Origin: Aliirhizobium smilacinae
Lineage (GTDB): Bacteria > Pseudomonadota > Alphaproteobacteria > Rhizobiales > Rhizobiaceae
NCBI RefSeq assembly: GCF_006335145.1
Contig: NZ_VDMN01000003.1
Coordinates: 434,001 to 498,000 of the forward strand
Direction: 5' to 3'
Length of the DNA: 64,000 nucleotides
The notes beneath the pieces were generated by a model, which made no database searches, was not told where the DNA came from, and saw only the letters and a program-made list of their open reading frames with translations. This document shows, one piece after another, positions 1 to 7,862 of the stretch; within the stretch, counting starts at the first letter, position 1; each line of letters opens with the position of its first letter. Position numbers and translations under genes: made by a program.

Positions 1-335
1 CTGCGGTCGACGCAGGGCGTTGTCGAGGTAGGGAAGTCGGCCGCGGTGTCGATCGGCGTCAGTTCGAGCCGTAGCGCTTTTTCGCAGTTGGCCAGAATGA
101 AGGCTTCGTCACAGACCTTCTGCTTGTATTGGGTATAGGTCATCGCGGTCGTGCCGATCTGGACGGCGCGCGATGCCCGGCTCAGGCCACGGTCGAGCAT
201 GATCGACTGGGTCATGATCCAGCCGGCCTCGAAGACGGAAAACAGCAGGGCAAGAACAAGCGGGAGAAGCAGCGCGAATTCGACGGCGGCACTCCCGCTG
301 CGGTCCGCAATATGGCGACGAAGGCGGCCGGTCAC
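1..335 (-). CDS. TadE-like pilus assembly protein (3' end outside window)
   Basis: Partial gene that runs off the left edge. My translation from a GTG start begins with a short basic stretch, then a typical TadE motif (SGSAAVEFALLLPL) leading into one hydrophobic segment at about residues 13-40 and an extracytoplasmic part with paired cysteines. TadE-family proteins are pseudopilin-like minor components of the Tad (Flp) pilus secretion machine in the inner membrane. The GTG start overlaps the TGA stop of the upstream TadG-like gene (GTGA), so the two are translationally coupled. The C-terminus is not visible, so length cannot be judged. The TadE-family call is firm; the exact subunit name is not. 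Confidence 0.8.
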   Translation of the reverse strand, partial: MTGRLRRHIADRSGSAAVEFALLLPLVLALLFSVFEAGWIMTQSIMLDRGLSRASRAVQIGTTAMTYTQYKQKVCDEAFILANCEKALRLELTPIDTAADFPTSTTPCVDR

Positions 336-1639
336 TGGGTCAGCCTCAGCTTCTTGATCGAGATGGAGATCGACTTGAAGGCATCGGTGATGTTCGAGCC
401 CGAGGTCGGATAGTAGTGGGCCTTGCTGGAGGCGCAGTTGGTCATCTGTGTCGTCGCATCACCGCTGACTTCGAAGCCGATGGTGAAGATGGTTACACCC
501 TTCGCTTTCGCAGCGGTGCAGACGCTGGAAAGCCGTGCCGCATTCGTGCTGCGGTTGGAAATTTCCTTGTTGTCCGGTTTCAGCGTCACTGATCGGCTGT
601 AGTCCTTCGGGCGGACCTGTTCTGTGATTTCCCCGTCGGTCATCAGAACGATGACCTTCATCGTATCCGCGTCGTTGAAGGCGGCGGGACGATCGGCGAA
701 CTTGCTATCCATCTTTCCTGTCGCGAGAGCAGCCGCAAAGACGCTCTTGCTGGCGGGATTGAGCAGGGTATAACCCCATTGCATGGCATTCTGGGTGCCG
801 GTGCCGTCATGCATTTCCAGCGCGTCGATCTTGGCTTTCAGCGCGGTCGCATCGTTTGAAAGATAGGTGATCGACGTACTTTCCATCGGACACCACCAGG
901 GGCGCATATCGGTTCTGCCGAAGTTCCAGTGGGTGAAATGGGGCAGCTGTGCTGCACCCTTGAAGGTGATCGGGTCGGCACCGTAGGCGGCTGTCGTCTC
1001 GCCAAGTTCGAAACAGGAGGAATTGGAGTGGTCGCGCTTGCCGCCCAGCTTGTCGAACATCGCCGCGCCGACATTCACATGGCCCGCATAGGGGACGATG
1101 CTGATCGTCGTGTAGCTCTTGGTATCGTCGGTGAGCATCTGATCGATGAAGGACTTTGCGGCCTTCTTGAGGTTGCCGATACGGTTGTTGCTGATCATCG
1201 AACCCGACATGTCGAGCATCAGCGACATCTCGATATTCTGCTTGGCTTCCTGAGCGGTTGAGACGGCGTTGACGGTCAGCTTGTTGATGCCGACGAGCTT
1301 GATGAAGGCCGTGTCGATCGTGTAGCTGGCCGAGGCTTTGACGATGCGCTGATTGAGGGTGTTCTGACGCTCGAAACCGAGAGTGACTTCATTGGCGTAG
1401 CTCAGGTTCTTGAGGTAATCCTGAAGTACGGCCTTGGCGTCACGGCTCTGTGTCAGCGAGGCGGCGGCAAGCACGCCGCGGTCGAGGCCGTCCTGCAGCT
1501 CGACGCGGATCGTCTCATAGCGTGCGATATCCGCGCCCGCTCCGCCAAGCGCCACGAGGGGCACCAGCAACAGGCCGAAGACCATGCCCACGTTCCCACG
1601 CAAGTCTGCATGGAAAGCCTGTAACCGTCGCAAAATCAT
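332..1639 (-). CDS. TadG-like pilus assembly protein with vWA domain
   Basis: 435 residues. The N-terminus (LRGNVGMVFGLLLVPLVALGGAGADIARY) is the Tad_N/TadE-like membrane anchor found in TadG. From about residue 138 there is a von Willebrand A domain opening with a MIDAS-type DMSGSM motif, followed by a later TDGE stretch. TadG-type proteins are envelope components of the Flp/Tad pilus system. The gene sits directly upstream of the TadE gene with a 4-base overlap. Just before its ATG a CCCCCA/TGGGGG inverted repeat (1645-1664) includes the only G-rich ribosome-binding candidate. TadE/TadG family membership is clear; the specific pilus role is inferred. Confidence 0.85.
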   Translation of the reverse strand: MILRRLQAFHADLRGNVGMVFGLLLVPLVALGGAGADIARYETIRVELQDGLDRGVLAAASLTQSRDAKAVLQDYLKNLSYANEVTLGFERQNTLNQRIVKASASYTIDTAFIKLVGINKLTVNAVSTAQEAKQNIEMSLMLDMSGSMISNNRIGNLKKAAKSFIDQMLTDDTKSYTTISIVPYAGHVNVGAAMFDKLGGKRDHSNSSCFELGETTAAYGADPITFKGAAQLPHFTHWNFGRTDMRPWWCPMESTSITYLSNDATALKAKIDALEMHDGTGTQNAMQWGYTLLNPASKSVFAAALATGKMDSKFADRPAAFNDADTMKVIVLMTDGEITEQVRPKDYSRSVTLKPDNKEISNRSTNAARLSSVCTAAKAKGVTIFTIGFEVSGDATTQMTNCASSKAHYYPTSGSNITDAFKSISISIKKLRLTQ

Positions 1640-1784
1640 GAAAGCCCCCAGTAAATCGTGGGGGATATTCGCGTGTGATAATTTACGATCTCATGAATAG
1701 CGTGTCAGCCACACAGGCAAATATTAGGACTTGGTTTCTGACGAGTTACTTAATATTAGCCCTAATATATATCCATAAACACTG

Positions 1785-2267
1785 TCACATTTTTGCGTTT
1801 TCCCCATTTGCACTGTTCCACTGTGCAAACTCCTTCATCAGCCCCTCAAAAGCGTCGAGCGGCGGAAACTCCGGATAACTGTGAACGGCGCCGGTCTTCG
1901 CCCAAGGGAATTTCGTCGATGTATAGGTCTCGACGAAGGGCGCGTACCAAGTGGCTTCGTCAAGCATGGTTGGGCGCACATTGACGAACCATTCCATGCC
2001 GACCATGCGGGTGAAAACCCAGCTCTTGCAACGCGGGCAGTGATAATGGTGGATCTCATCGCCATGGGCACCGCCGATCACCGGTTCGCCGGCCGTCACT
2101 TCGAAACCGGCCGTGGGAATGGCTGCCGAGCAGGAAAAGGCGCTGGCAGTCATCTTCTGGCAGCCCTTGCAGTGGCAGGCCATGGTGATCATCGGCGTGG
2201 CGCTGATCCTGATGCGCACCTCGCCGCAACGGCACGAGCCTTCTGTCGGCAGGCTTATCTGTGGCAT
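1785..2267 (-). CDS. GFA-family (CENP-V/GFA domain) zinc protein
   Basis: 160 residues, close to the usual size of the glutathione-dependent formaldehyde-activating (GFA) family. The zinc motifs are visible: SCRCGEV near residue 11, CHCKGC near residue 32, and CPRC near residue 78. Many family members have no proven formaldehyde activity, so the physiological substrate is unknown. A GAGGAGATA ribosome-binding site precedes the ATG. The next gene on the same strand, a glutathione transferase-like gene, lies upstream with a short gap, so a common thiol or detoxification role is possible but unproven. Confidence 0.85.
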   Translation of the reverse strand: MPQISLPTEGSCRCGEVRIRISATPMITMACHCKGCQKMTASAFSCSAAIPTAGFEVTAGEPVIGGAHGDEIHHYHCPRCKSWVFTRMVGMEWFVNVRPTMLDEATWYAPFVETYTSTKFPWAKTGAVHSYPEFPPLDAFEGLMKEFAQWNSANGENAKM

Positions 2268-2329
2268 GACTATCTCCTCTCTTCTGCCTCGAGGAGATAG
2301 CGCAGGCCGGCAGGGAAGTCAGGCCGCTA

Positions 2330-3037
2330 TCAGGCGGGACGCTTGGGAATTTCCAGCCCGCGCTGCACTGCCGGACGGGCGAGGCCACGTTCCAGCCACT
2401 TGGGCACGTTCTTCAATTCGTCATAGGCGATGAGTTCGCCGGCACCGTAAAAGCCGATCAGGTTACGCACCCAGCCAAGCATGGAAATGTCGGCGATCGT
2501 ATATTCGTCGCCCATGATCCAGTCACGGCCTTCCAGCCGGCTTTCCAGCACGCGGATCAGGCGGGCGCTTTCCTTGGCGTAACGGTCGCGCGGGCGCTTG
2601 TCCTCAAAATCCTTGCCGGCAAACTTGTGGAAGAAGCCGAGTTGTCCAAACATCGGCCCGAGACCGCCCATCTGGAACATCACCCACTGGATCACCTCGT
2701 AGCGCTCTGCCGGATCGGCAGGCAGAAGCTTGCCTGTCTTTTCCGCCAGATAGATCAGGATCGCACCGCTTTCGAACAGTGCAAGCGGCTTGCCACCTGG
2801 TCCATTCGGATCGAGGATGGCAGGGATCTTGCCGTTCGGATTGAGCGACAGATACTCCGGTCCCCAGGTCTCGTCGGCACCGATATTGATGAAATGCGGC
2901 TCATACGGAAGGCCGGTTTCCTCCAGCATGATCGACACTTTCACGCCGTTCGGTGTCGGGGTCGAATAAAGCTGCAGGACGCTGTCGTCCTTGGCAGGCC
3001 ATTTGGCGGTGATAGGGAAGGCGGAAAGATCGGTCAT
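2330..3037 (-). CDS. Glutathione S-transferase family protein (Nu-class / YghU-YfcG-like)
   Basis: 235 residues from the ATG at 3037, chosen because GAGGAAACTGCCC precedes it; an upstream in-frame ATG at 3058 would add seven residues and has no clear ribosome site. The N-terminal thioredoxin-like domain carries the STPTPNGVKVSIMLEE active-site region and the NPNGKIPAI and ESGAILIYLA glutathione-binding motifs. An all-helical C-terminal domain follows with FFHKFAG and YTIADISMLGW. This pattern is typical of YghU/YfcG disulfide-bond reductases, which act on small-molecule disulfides with glutathione in the cytoplasm. The substrate is not determinable. Confidence 0.88.
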   Translation of the reverse strand: MTDLSAFPITAKWPAKDDSVLQLYSTPTPNGVKVSIMLEETGLPYEPHFINIGADETWGPEYLSLNPNGKIPAILDPNGPGGKPLALFESGAILIYLAEKTGKLLPADPAERYEVIQWVMFQMGGLGPMFGQLGFFHKFAGKDFEDKRPRDRYAKESARLIRVLESRLEGRDWIMGDEYTIADISMLGWVRNLIGFYGAGELIAYDELKNVPKWLERGLARPAVQRGLEIPKRPA

Positions 3038-3066
3038 GGGCAGTTTCCTCACATGCAACTTAACTT

Positions 3067-3426
3067 TCAGGACTCATCCGGGTCCCGTTTGGCGATATGC
3101 AATAAATCCTCTCCGAGCCTCACCGGCAAATCCATTCGTTCATGCAGAATGCTGATGACCCCGATCCGATCATCGGAGAGCTGGCGGAAAATGATATAGT
3201 GATGCTTGTAACGACTGAACCAGACTTCGATACGTAAATCCTGCGGAACGGCCAGCGCGGATGGTAGGCGACGCCAGAGGGTTTTGTGTCGGGCGATCTC
3301 ATCAAGATGCTGGTGCAGGCCGATGATATAGGTTTCAGCCTGGCTTTCTCCCCATGTCCCGACCGTCTCCTCCCAGATACGGTCCTGAGCGGCGTCTGCC
3401 GTCTTGTAAAAGAGGTAGCCCGCCAC
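3067..3426 (-). CDS. parE: RelE/ParE-family toxin
   Basis: 119 residues starting with GTG immediately after the antitoxin stop. It shows the ParE/RelE fold pattern: an N-terminal strand, two helices (ETYIIGLHQHLDEIARHKTLWRRL), then LRIEVWFSRYKHHYIIFRQLSDDRIGVISILHERMD with the conserved HYIIFR and ILHERMD strands. ParE toxins poison DNA gyrase, while RelE types cleave mRNA; the RelE catalytic residues are not evident, so ParE is preferred. Antitoxin-first order and zero spacing support a type II module. No mobile-element sequence flanks it. Confidence 0.82.
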   Translation of the reverse strand: MAGYLFYKTADAAQDRIWEETVGTWGESQAETYIIGLHQHLDEIARHKTLWRRLPSALAVPQDLRIEVWFSRYKHHYIIFRQLSDDRIGVISILHERMDLPVRLGEDLLHIAKRDPDES

Positions 3427-3678
3427 CTAGCTCTGCTTGTTGCGGCGAATGACGTCGGCGGCGGAAACCTGTTTGAATTCACTTTCGTCGCCCCGCAACC
3501 CGGGTTCGATATGCTGTTTCAGCCAATCCCACGCATCGTCGTTTTTCTGGATATCGCTGCGGATCAGCGCGCGGATATATTCGCTGGCATTCTCATACAG
3601 GCCATTCTCGCCTGTCTGCTGGCGGATATGATCCTGCAGCTTGCCCGTGACGCGGACGTGAATGCTTTCCGATGCCAT
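3427..3678 (-). CDS. parD: ParD-like type II antitoxin (ribbon-helix-helix)
   Basis: 83 residues. The N-terminus SESIHVRVTGKLQDHI is a ribbon-helix-helix strand, followed by the YENASEYIRALIRSDIQ helix pattern typical of ParD/CopG antitoxins. The C-terminal tail (EFKQVSAADVIRRN) would bind the toxin. The stop codon is directly followed by the toxin GTG, so both proteins should be produced from one transcript. Antitoxins of this class usually bind their own promoter, which would lie just above 3678. Confidence 0.82.
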   Translation of the reverse strand: MASESIHVRVTGKLQDHIRQQTGENGLYENASEYIRALIRSDIQKNDDAWDWLKQHIEPGLRGDESEFKQVSAADVIRRNKQS

Positions 3679-3805
3679 ATTCGATCCTTCTGCTGGTGAT
3701 CACAGTGTCGCAGATATTGCCAATAAATGCGACGCCGGATTTTCTGATGCGCAATGTCGGATGGGCGGTTACCTTTTCGTCTTCCAAACGGAGAAGGAGA
3801 GGAAG

Positions 3806-4198
3806 ATGCTGTACGCCATCCTGTGTTACGCCCATGAGGAAACTGTCTTCGCCTGGTCGAAGGAGGAGGAAGCCACTGTCATGGAAAAACTCCAGGCGGT
3901 GCAGGCGCCGCTGGCAAAGGCCGGCAGGCTCGGCCCGGTCGGGCGACTTATGCCGACGACGGCAGCGACGACGGTGCGCAAGGGGAGGGATGAGCCGCTG
4001 GTGCTGGACGGGCCGTTTGCCGAAACCAAGGAGGTTTTGCTCGGCTTCTACACTGCCGAGTTCGACAGTCTCGACGATGCGGTCGCGTTTTCGAAAGAGC
4101 TGTCGGCGGTCAATCCCGGCTCCAGTTCCTATGAAATCCGGCCCTTCTACGTCTTTCATCCGAACGAGATCAAAACTGCGGAAGGCGGGTCGTCATGA
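3806..4198 (+). CDS. YCII-domain protein with DGPF motif (ECF42 partner)
   Basis: 130 residues from the ATG at 3806, preceded by a purine-rich GAGAAGGAGAGGAAG site; longer in-frame starts overlap the antitoxin promoter. The protein is a compact YCII/DGPF domain (MLYAILCYAHEE at the start, then VLDGPFAETKEVLLGFYTAEFDSLDDAV). The DGPF signature identifies the protein family that accompanies ECF42 sigma factors. Its biochemical role is unproven. Its stop overlaps the start of the sigma-factor gene (ATGA), so the two are coupled. Confidence 0.85.
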   Translation: MLYAILCYAHEETVFAWSKEEEATVMEKLQAVQAPLAKAGRLGPVGRLMPTTAATTVRKGRDEPLVLDGPFAETKEVLLGFYTAEFDSLDDAVAFSKELSAVNPGSSSYEIRPFYVFHPNEIKTAEGGSS

Positions 4199-5466
4199 CG
4201 GATATTGCCTGGATCGAGCTGGCGCTGACTGCGGCGCGGCCGCAGGCTCTCGGGGCGCTGCTGCGTTATTTCCGCGATCTCGATACCGCAGAAGAGGCAT
4301 TTCAGGAGGCCTGCCTGCGGGCCATCCGTACATGGCCGGACAAGGGGCCGCCGCGCGATCCTGCCGCCTGGCTGATTTTCGTCGGCCGCAACAGCGGCGT
4401 CGACCAGATCCGCAAAAGAGCGAAAAACCAACCGCTGCCGGAGGAGGCGGCGTTTTCCGATCTTTCCGATGCGGAGGAAGACATTGCCGACCGGCTCGAC
4501 AATGCGCATTACCGCGACGACATTTTGCGGCTGATGTTCATCTGCTGCCACCCGGACCTGCCGAATACGCAGCAGATCGCGCTGGCGCTCCGCATTGTCT
4601 GCGGGCTCACGGTGCAGCAGATCGCCCGCGCTTTTCTCGTGTCGGAAAGCGCCATGGAGCAGCGGATAACCCGTGCCAAGGGGCGGGTCGCCAAGGCCCA
4701 GAGAGGAGAGGGGGCGGTCGGCTTCGAAACGCCAGACGTCCATGAGCGCAATGCGCGGCTGCAAACCGTCGCTTCAATGGTCTACCTCGTCTTCAACGAG
4801 GGGTATTCTTCCGGCATCGGCAACCCCGACAGCGCCGCCTTCTGCGACGAGGCCATCCGGCTGTCGCGGCTTCTACTGCGCATCTTTCCCGCCGAGCCGG
4901 AAATGATGGGCCTGTCGGCCTTGATGCTGCTACAGCACTCGCGCGCCGGTTCCCGATTTGATGAAGCCGGCCAGATCGTGCTTCTCGAAGATCAGGATCG
5001 CGGTCGCTGGGACAGGCGGTTGATCGATGAAGCGCTCGCCATGCTCGACAAGGCGATCCGCCACCGCAAACCCGGTCCCTATCAGGTGCAGGCGGCGATC
5101 TCAGCGCTGCATGCCCGTGTGGCCAGCCCAAGCGATACCGACTGGGGCGAGATCACCCTGCTTTACGAGCTGCTCGAAAAACTGTCACCGTCGCCGGTGG
5201 TCAGCCTCAACAGGGCGGTTGCGCTATCAAAACTCAAGGGCGCGGATGCGGCGCTGGAGCTGATCGAGCCGCTTGCGGAAAAACTCGACGGTTATTTTTA
5301 TTTCCACGGCGTGCGTGGCGGATTGCTGATGCAGACCGGGCGCAGCGACGAGGCGCGGATCGCTTTCGACCGGGCGATCACGCTTGCCAACTCCCCGGCC
5401 GAATGCGCGCATATCAGAATGCAGCTGGACCGGCTTGGCGCTGGCGCTGGCGCTGGCGGAGGCTGA
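4195..5466 (+). CDS. ECF42-type RNA polymerase sigma factor with C-terminal TPR-like domain
   Basis: 423 residues, about twice a normal ECF sigma. Region 2 is at about 15-85 (RYFRDLDTAEEAFQEACLRAIRTW; DPAAWLIFVGRNSGVDQIR), and region 4 at about 110-165 includes LTVQQIARAFLVSESAMEQRI. A long C-terminal helical extension (DUF6596/TPR-like) follows with ERNARLQTVASMVYLVFNEGYSS and SLNRAVALSKLKG. In ECF42 sigmas this extension is required for activity and replaces an anti-sigma factor; here no anti-sigma gene is present. The protein ends in a Gly-Ala tail encoded by a tandem GGCGCT repeat. Targets are likely DGPF-type genes, by family precedent. Confidence 0.9.
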   Translation: MTDIAWIELALTAARPQALGALLRYFRDLDTAEEAFQEACLRAIRTWPDKGPPRDPAAWLIFVGRNSGVDQIRKRAKNQPLPEEAAFSDLSDAEEDIADRLDNAHYRDDILRLMFICCHPDLPNTQQIALALRIVCGLTVQQIARAFLVSESAMEQRITRAKGRVAKAQRGEGAVGFETPDVHERNARLQTVASMVYLVFNEGYSSGIGNPDSAAFCDEAIRLSRLLLRIFPAEPEMMGLSALMLLQHSRAGSRFDEAGQIVLLEDQDRGRWDRRLIDEALAMLDKAIRHRKPGPYQVQAAISALHARVASPSDTDWGEITLLYELLEKLSPSPVVSLNRAVALSKLKGADAALELIEPLAEKLDGYFYFHGVRGGLLMQTGRSDEARIAFDRAITLANSPAECAHIRMQLDRLGAGAGAGGG

Positions 5467-5470
5467 GGCC

Positions 5471-7318
5471 TCAGTTGTTGCCGATATAACCGCCGGTCTG
5501 GCGTTTCCACAGACGGGCATAAAGCCCGTCCAGCGCAAGCAGTTCGGCCGGCGTGCCGGTCTCCACGATCCGGCCTTTGTCCAGCACGACGATACGATCC
5601 ATGCTGGCGATCGTCGACAGACGGTGGGCGATGGCGATCACCGTCTTTTGCCGCATCACCTGCGCCAGATTTTCCTGAATGGCTGCCTCGGATTCACTGT
5701 CCAGCGCCGAGGTTGCTTCGTCGAGGACCAGGATCGGTGCGTTCTTCAAGAGCACGCGTGCGATCGCGATGCGCTGCCGCTGGCCGCCGGACAGTTTTAT
5801 GCCGCGGTCGCCGACAAAGGCATCGTAACCCGAGCGGCCTTCCTTGTCCCTGAGGGCCAAGATGAAATCGTTCGCATGTGCCGCGGTGGTGGCGTGTTCG
5901 ATCTCTTCGTGCGTGGCGTTTGGTCGGCCATAGCGGATATTGTCGCCGACGGACCGATGCAGCAGCGAGACATCCTGCGAGATGACGCCGATGTTTTCAC
6001 GCAGGCTGGATTGGGTAACCTGCCTGATATCCAGTCCATCAATCAGGATCGAACCGCTTTTAAGATCGTAGAGGCGCAAGAGCAGGTTGACCAGGGTCGT
6101 CTTGCCGGCGCCTGACAGACCGACAAGCCCGACCTTTTCACCGCCCCGGATTGTAAGGCTCATCCCTTCGATCACCGGTTTGTCCATGTGGTAGGAGAAG
6201 CCGATATCGTTGAAGCTGATCTCGCCGGTCTCCATAACAAGCGGCGATGCATCGGGGGCATCGGTAATGGTCGGCGGTGTGGTCATGACGGGCATGGCGT
6301 CACGCAGCGTACCGACCGCCTGAAATACCTGATGGCACATGTCGAGGAAGGAGCCAGCATTGCCCTGTAGCCGGTTGCCGAGATAAAGTGCTGCGACGAA
6401 CTGGCCGGTGGTGATGCCCCCGGTCGTCATGCTCCAGAATCCGGTAGCCAGCATGGCAATCCAGAACAGTGCATTGACGGAAATGATGGCCGTGCGGGTC
6501 GTCAGATAGACGCGCCGTTCCTTCTGCTGGCTGTCGATCGTCTCGGTGAATACCTTGCGCAGCGCACCGGCCTCACTGTCCTCGGCGGCGAAATGCTTGA
6601 CCATCTGGATATTGGCATAGAGATCGGTCATGGCCCCAACGACGAGGCTTCTCTGGCGTGCGGTCTTTTTCGAGCGCTCGGCGAAATGCGGCACCGCCTT
6701 GATGGTGATCAGCGCGATCGCCACCATCCAGATGACGGCCATCAGCGCCAATTGCCAGCCCAGCGTGCCGAGCAAGACGAGCGTGCCGATGAACTGAATG
6801 ATGAAGGGCGGGATCGTCTGGAAGGCGATGCCGAGCTGCTGCTGGACGGCAGTTGCCACCTGTGACAGGCGCGAGGCGACCTGACCGGCAAAGAGGTCGT
6901 GGAAGAAGGCAATGTCCTGCCGTTCTACCGCCTTGTGGCCTTGCCACTGGATAGCTGCCGGAAGGCAGACGCCTGCCACCTGTGAGGACAGCGTATTGGC
7001 GATGAAGGCAAAGAGCGGAATGGTCGGAAACAGCAGCACGGCCATGACGACAAGCAGGGGCCAGTCCTCGTTCACGAAGCCGGCCGCGCCTTTGGCGCTA
7101 ACACCATCGACGATGCTTCCGAGGCTCCAGATCAGGAACAGGTTTATTGCTTCCACCAACATGGCCAGTATCGCGATCGGGAATAGGATCGGCCCGAACA
7201 TGCGGATGAAATGCCAGAGGAGTACAAACGGCCCGGTTGAAGGCAGTGGCCTGTAGGGAATATCCAGCGGCTGGATCAGCGTTTCAAAAGGACGGAAAAC
7301 TCGATCTGAAAAGGTCAT
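5471..7318 (-). CDS. ABC exporter, fused permease and ATPase (MsbA/MDR type)
   Basis: 615 residues. The N-terminal half is an ABC transmembrane domain with about six membrane segments (for example at 40-65, 85-110, 165-215 and 280-305). The C-terminal half is a complete nucleotide-binding domain: Walker A GLSGAGKTT, signature LSGGQRQRIAIARVLL, Walker B ILVLDEATSALD and the AHRLSTI switch histidine. A homodimer exporting lipids, peptides or drugs from the inner membrane is expected; the substrate is not evident. The stop lies only four bases from that of the convergent sigma-factor gene. Confidence 0.9.
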   Translation of the reverse strand: MTFSDRVFRPFETLIQPLDIPYRPLPSTGPFVLLWHFIRMFGPILFPIAILAMLVEAINLFLIWSLGSIVDGVSAKGAAGFVNEDWPLLVVMAVLLFPTIPLFAFIANTLSSQVAGVCLPAAIQWQGHKAVERQDIAFFHDLFAGQVASRLSQVATAVQQQLGIAFQTIPPFIIQFIGTLVLLGTLGWQLALMAVIWMVAIALITIKAVPHFAERSKKTARQRSLVVGAMTDLYANIQMVKHFAAEDSEAGALRKVFTETIDSQQKERRVYLTTRTAIISVNALFWIAMLATGFWSMTTGGITTGQFVAALYLGNRLQGNAGSFLDMCHQVFQAVGTLRDAMPVMTTPPTITDAPDASPLVMETGEISFNDIGFSYHMDKPVIEGMSLTIRGGEKVGLVGLSGAGKTTLVNLLLRLYDLKSGSILIDGLDIRQVTQSSLRENIGVISQDVSLLHRSVGDNIRYGRPNATHEEIEHATTAAHANDFILALRDKEGRSGYDAFVGDRGIKLSGGQRQRIAIARVLLKNAPILVLDEATSALDSESEAAIQENLAQVMRQKTVIAIAHRLSTIASMDRIVVLDKGRIVETGTPAELLALDGLYARLWKRQTGGYIGNN

Positions 7319-7475
7319 GGTGCCCGGGCGCGCGATTTCGATTGACGATTCGGGTGGCCTGCAATGGTGCTATTCAACCACGTATCGTATCGCCTGGGCA
7401 CCCTTGATATCAAAGGATGTGCCGTCACTGTGGCGGTATCGCAAGGCGACCATATCCGCCAGCAGCTGAGCCGGC

Positions 7476-7859
7476 TTAGTTCGCAGCCATCAAGTTCAAC
7501 TGCGCGGTGACTTTTTCGGTATCGTATGGTTTCGGGAAAAAGACGCTTCGAGCCGGAAGATCCACGTCGTTCATCCGGATATGGCCGGAGGTGACGATGA
7601 GTTCGATTGGCGGCCAGCGGTCGCGGATGGATGCCGCCAGCTTGAGGCCGTCCATCGAGCCTGGCATGTCGACATCGGTAAAGACGATACGGATGTCGGT
7701 CCGGCTTTCGAGAATGGTGACTGCTTCGTCGGCGCTCCACGCCTCGACGACGTCGAAACCGGCATCAAGGACGAGGTCAACCGCCATCATGCGCTGCAGC
7801 GGTTCGTCTTCGACCACAAGAACCACTGTCCGATTGTTGATCGGCGTTGACTGTGCCAT
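7476..7859 (-). CDS. Single-domain response regulator (CheY-like)
   Basis: 127 residues, one receiver domain and no output domain. Acidic pocket VVEDEP near residue 17, phosphoacceptor Asp in FTDVDMPG near 60, Thr/Ser switch in IVTSGH and conserved Lys in FPKPYD near 110. Its start is three bases past the stop of the histidine kinase gene, so it is the obvious phosphorylation target of that kinase. Output is probably by protein-protein contact, since no DNA-binding or enzymatic domain is present. Confidence 0.9.
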   Translation of the reverse strand: MAQSTPINNRTVVLVVEDEPLQRMMAVDLVLDAGFDVVEAWSADEAVTILESRTDIRIVFTDVDMPGSMDGLKLAASIRDRWPPIELIVTSGHIRMNDVDLPARSVFFPKPYDTEKVTAQLNLMAAN

Positions 7860-7862
7860 TCG

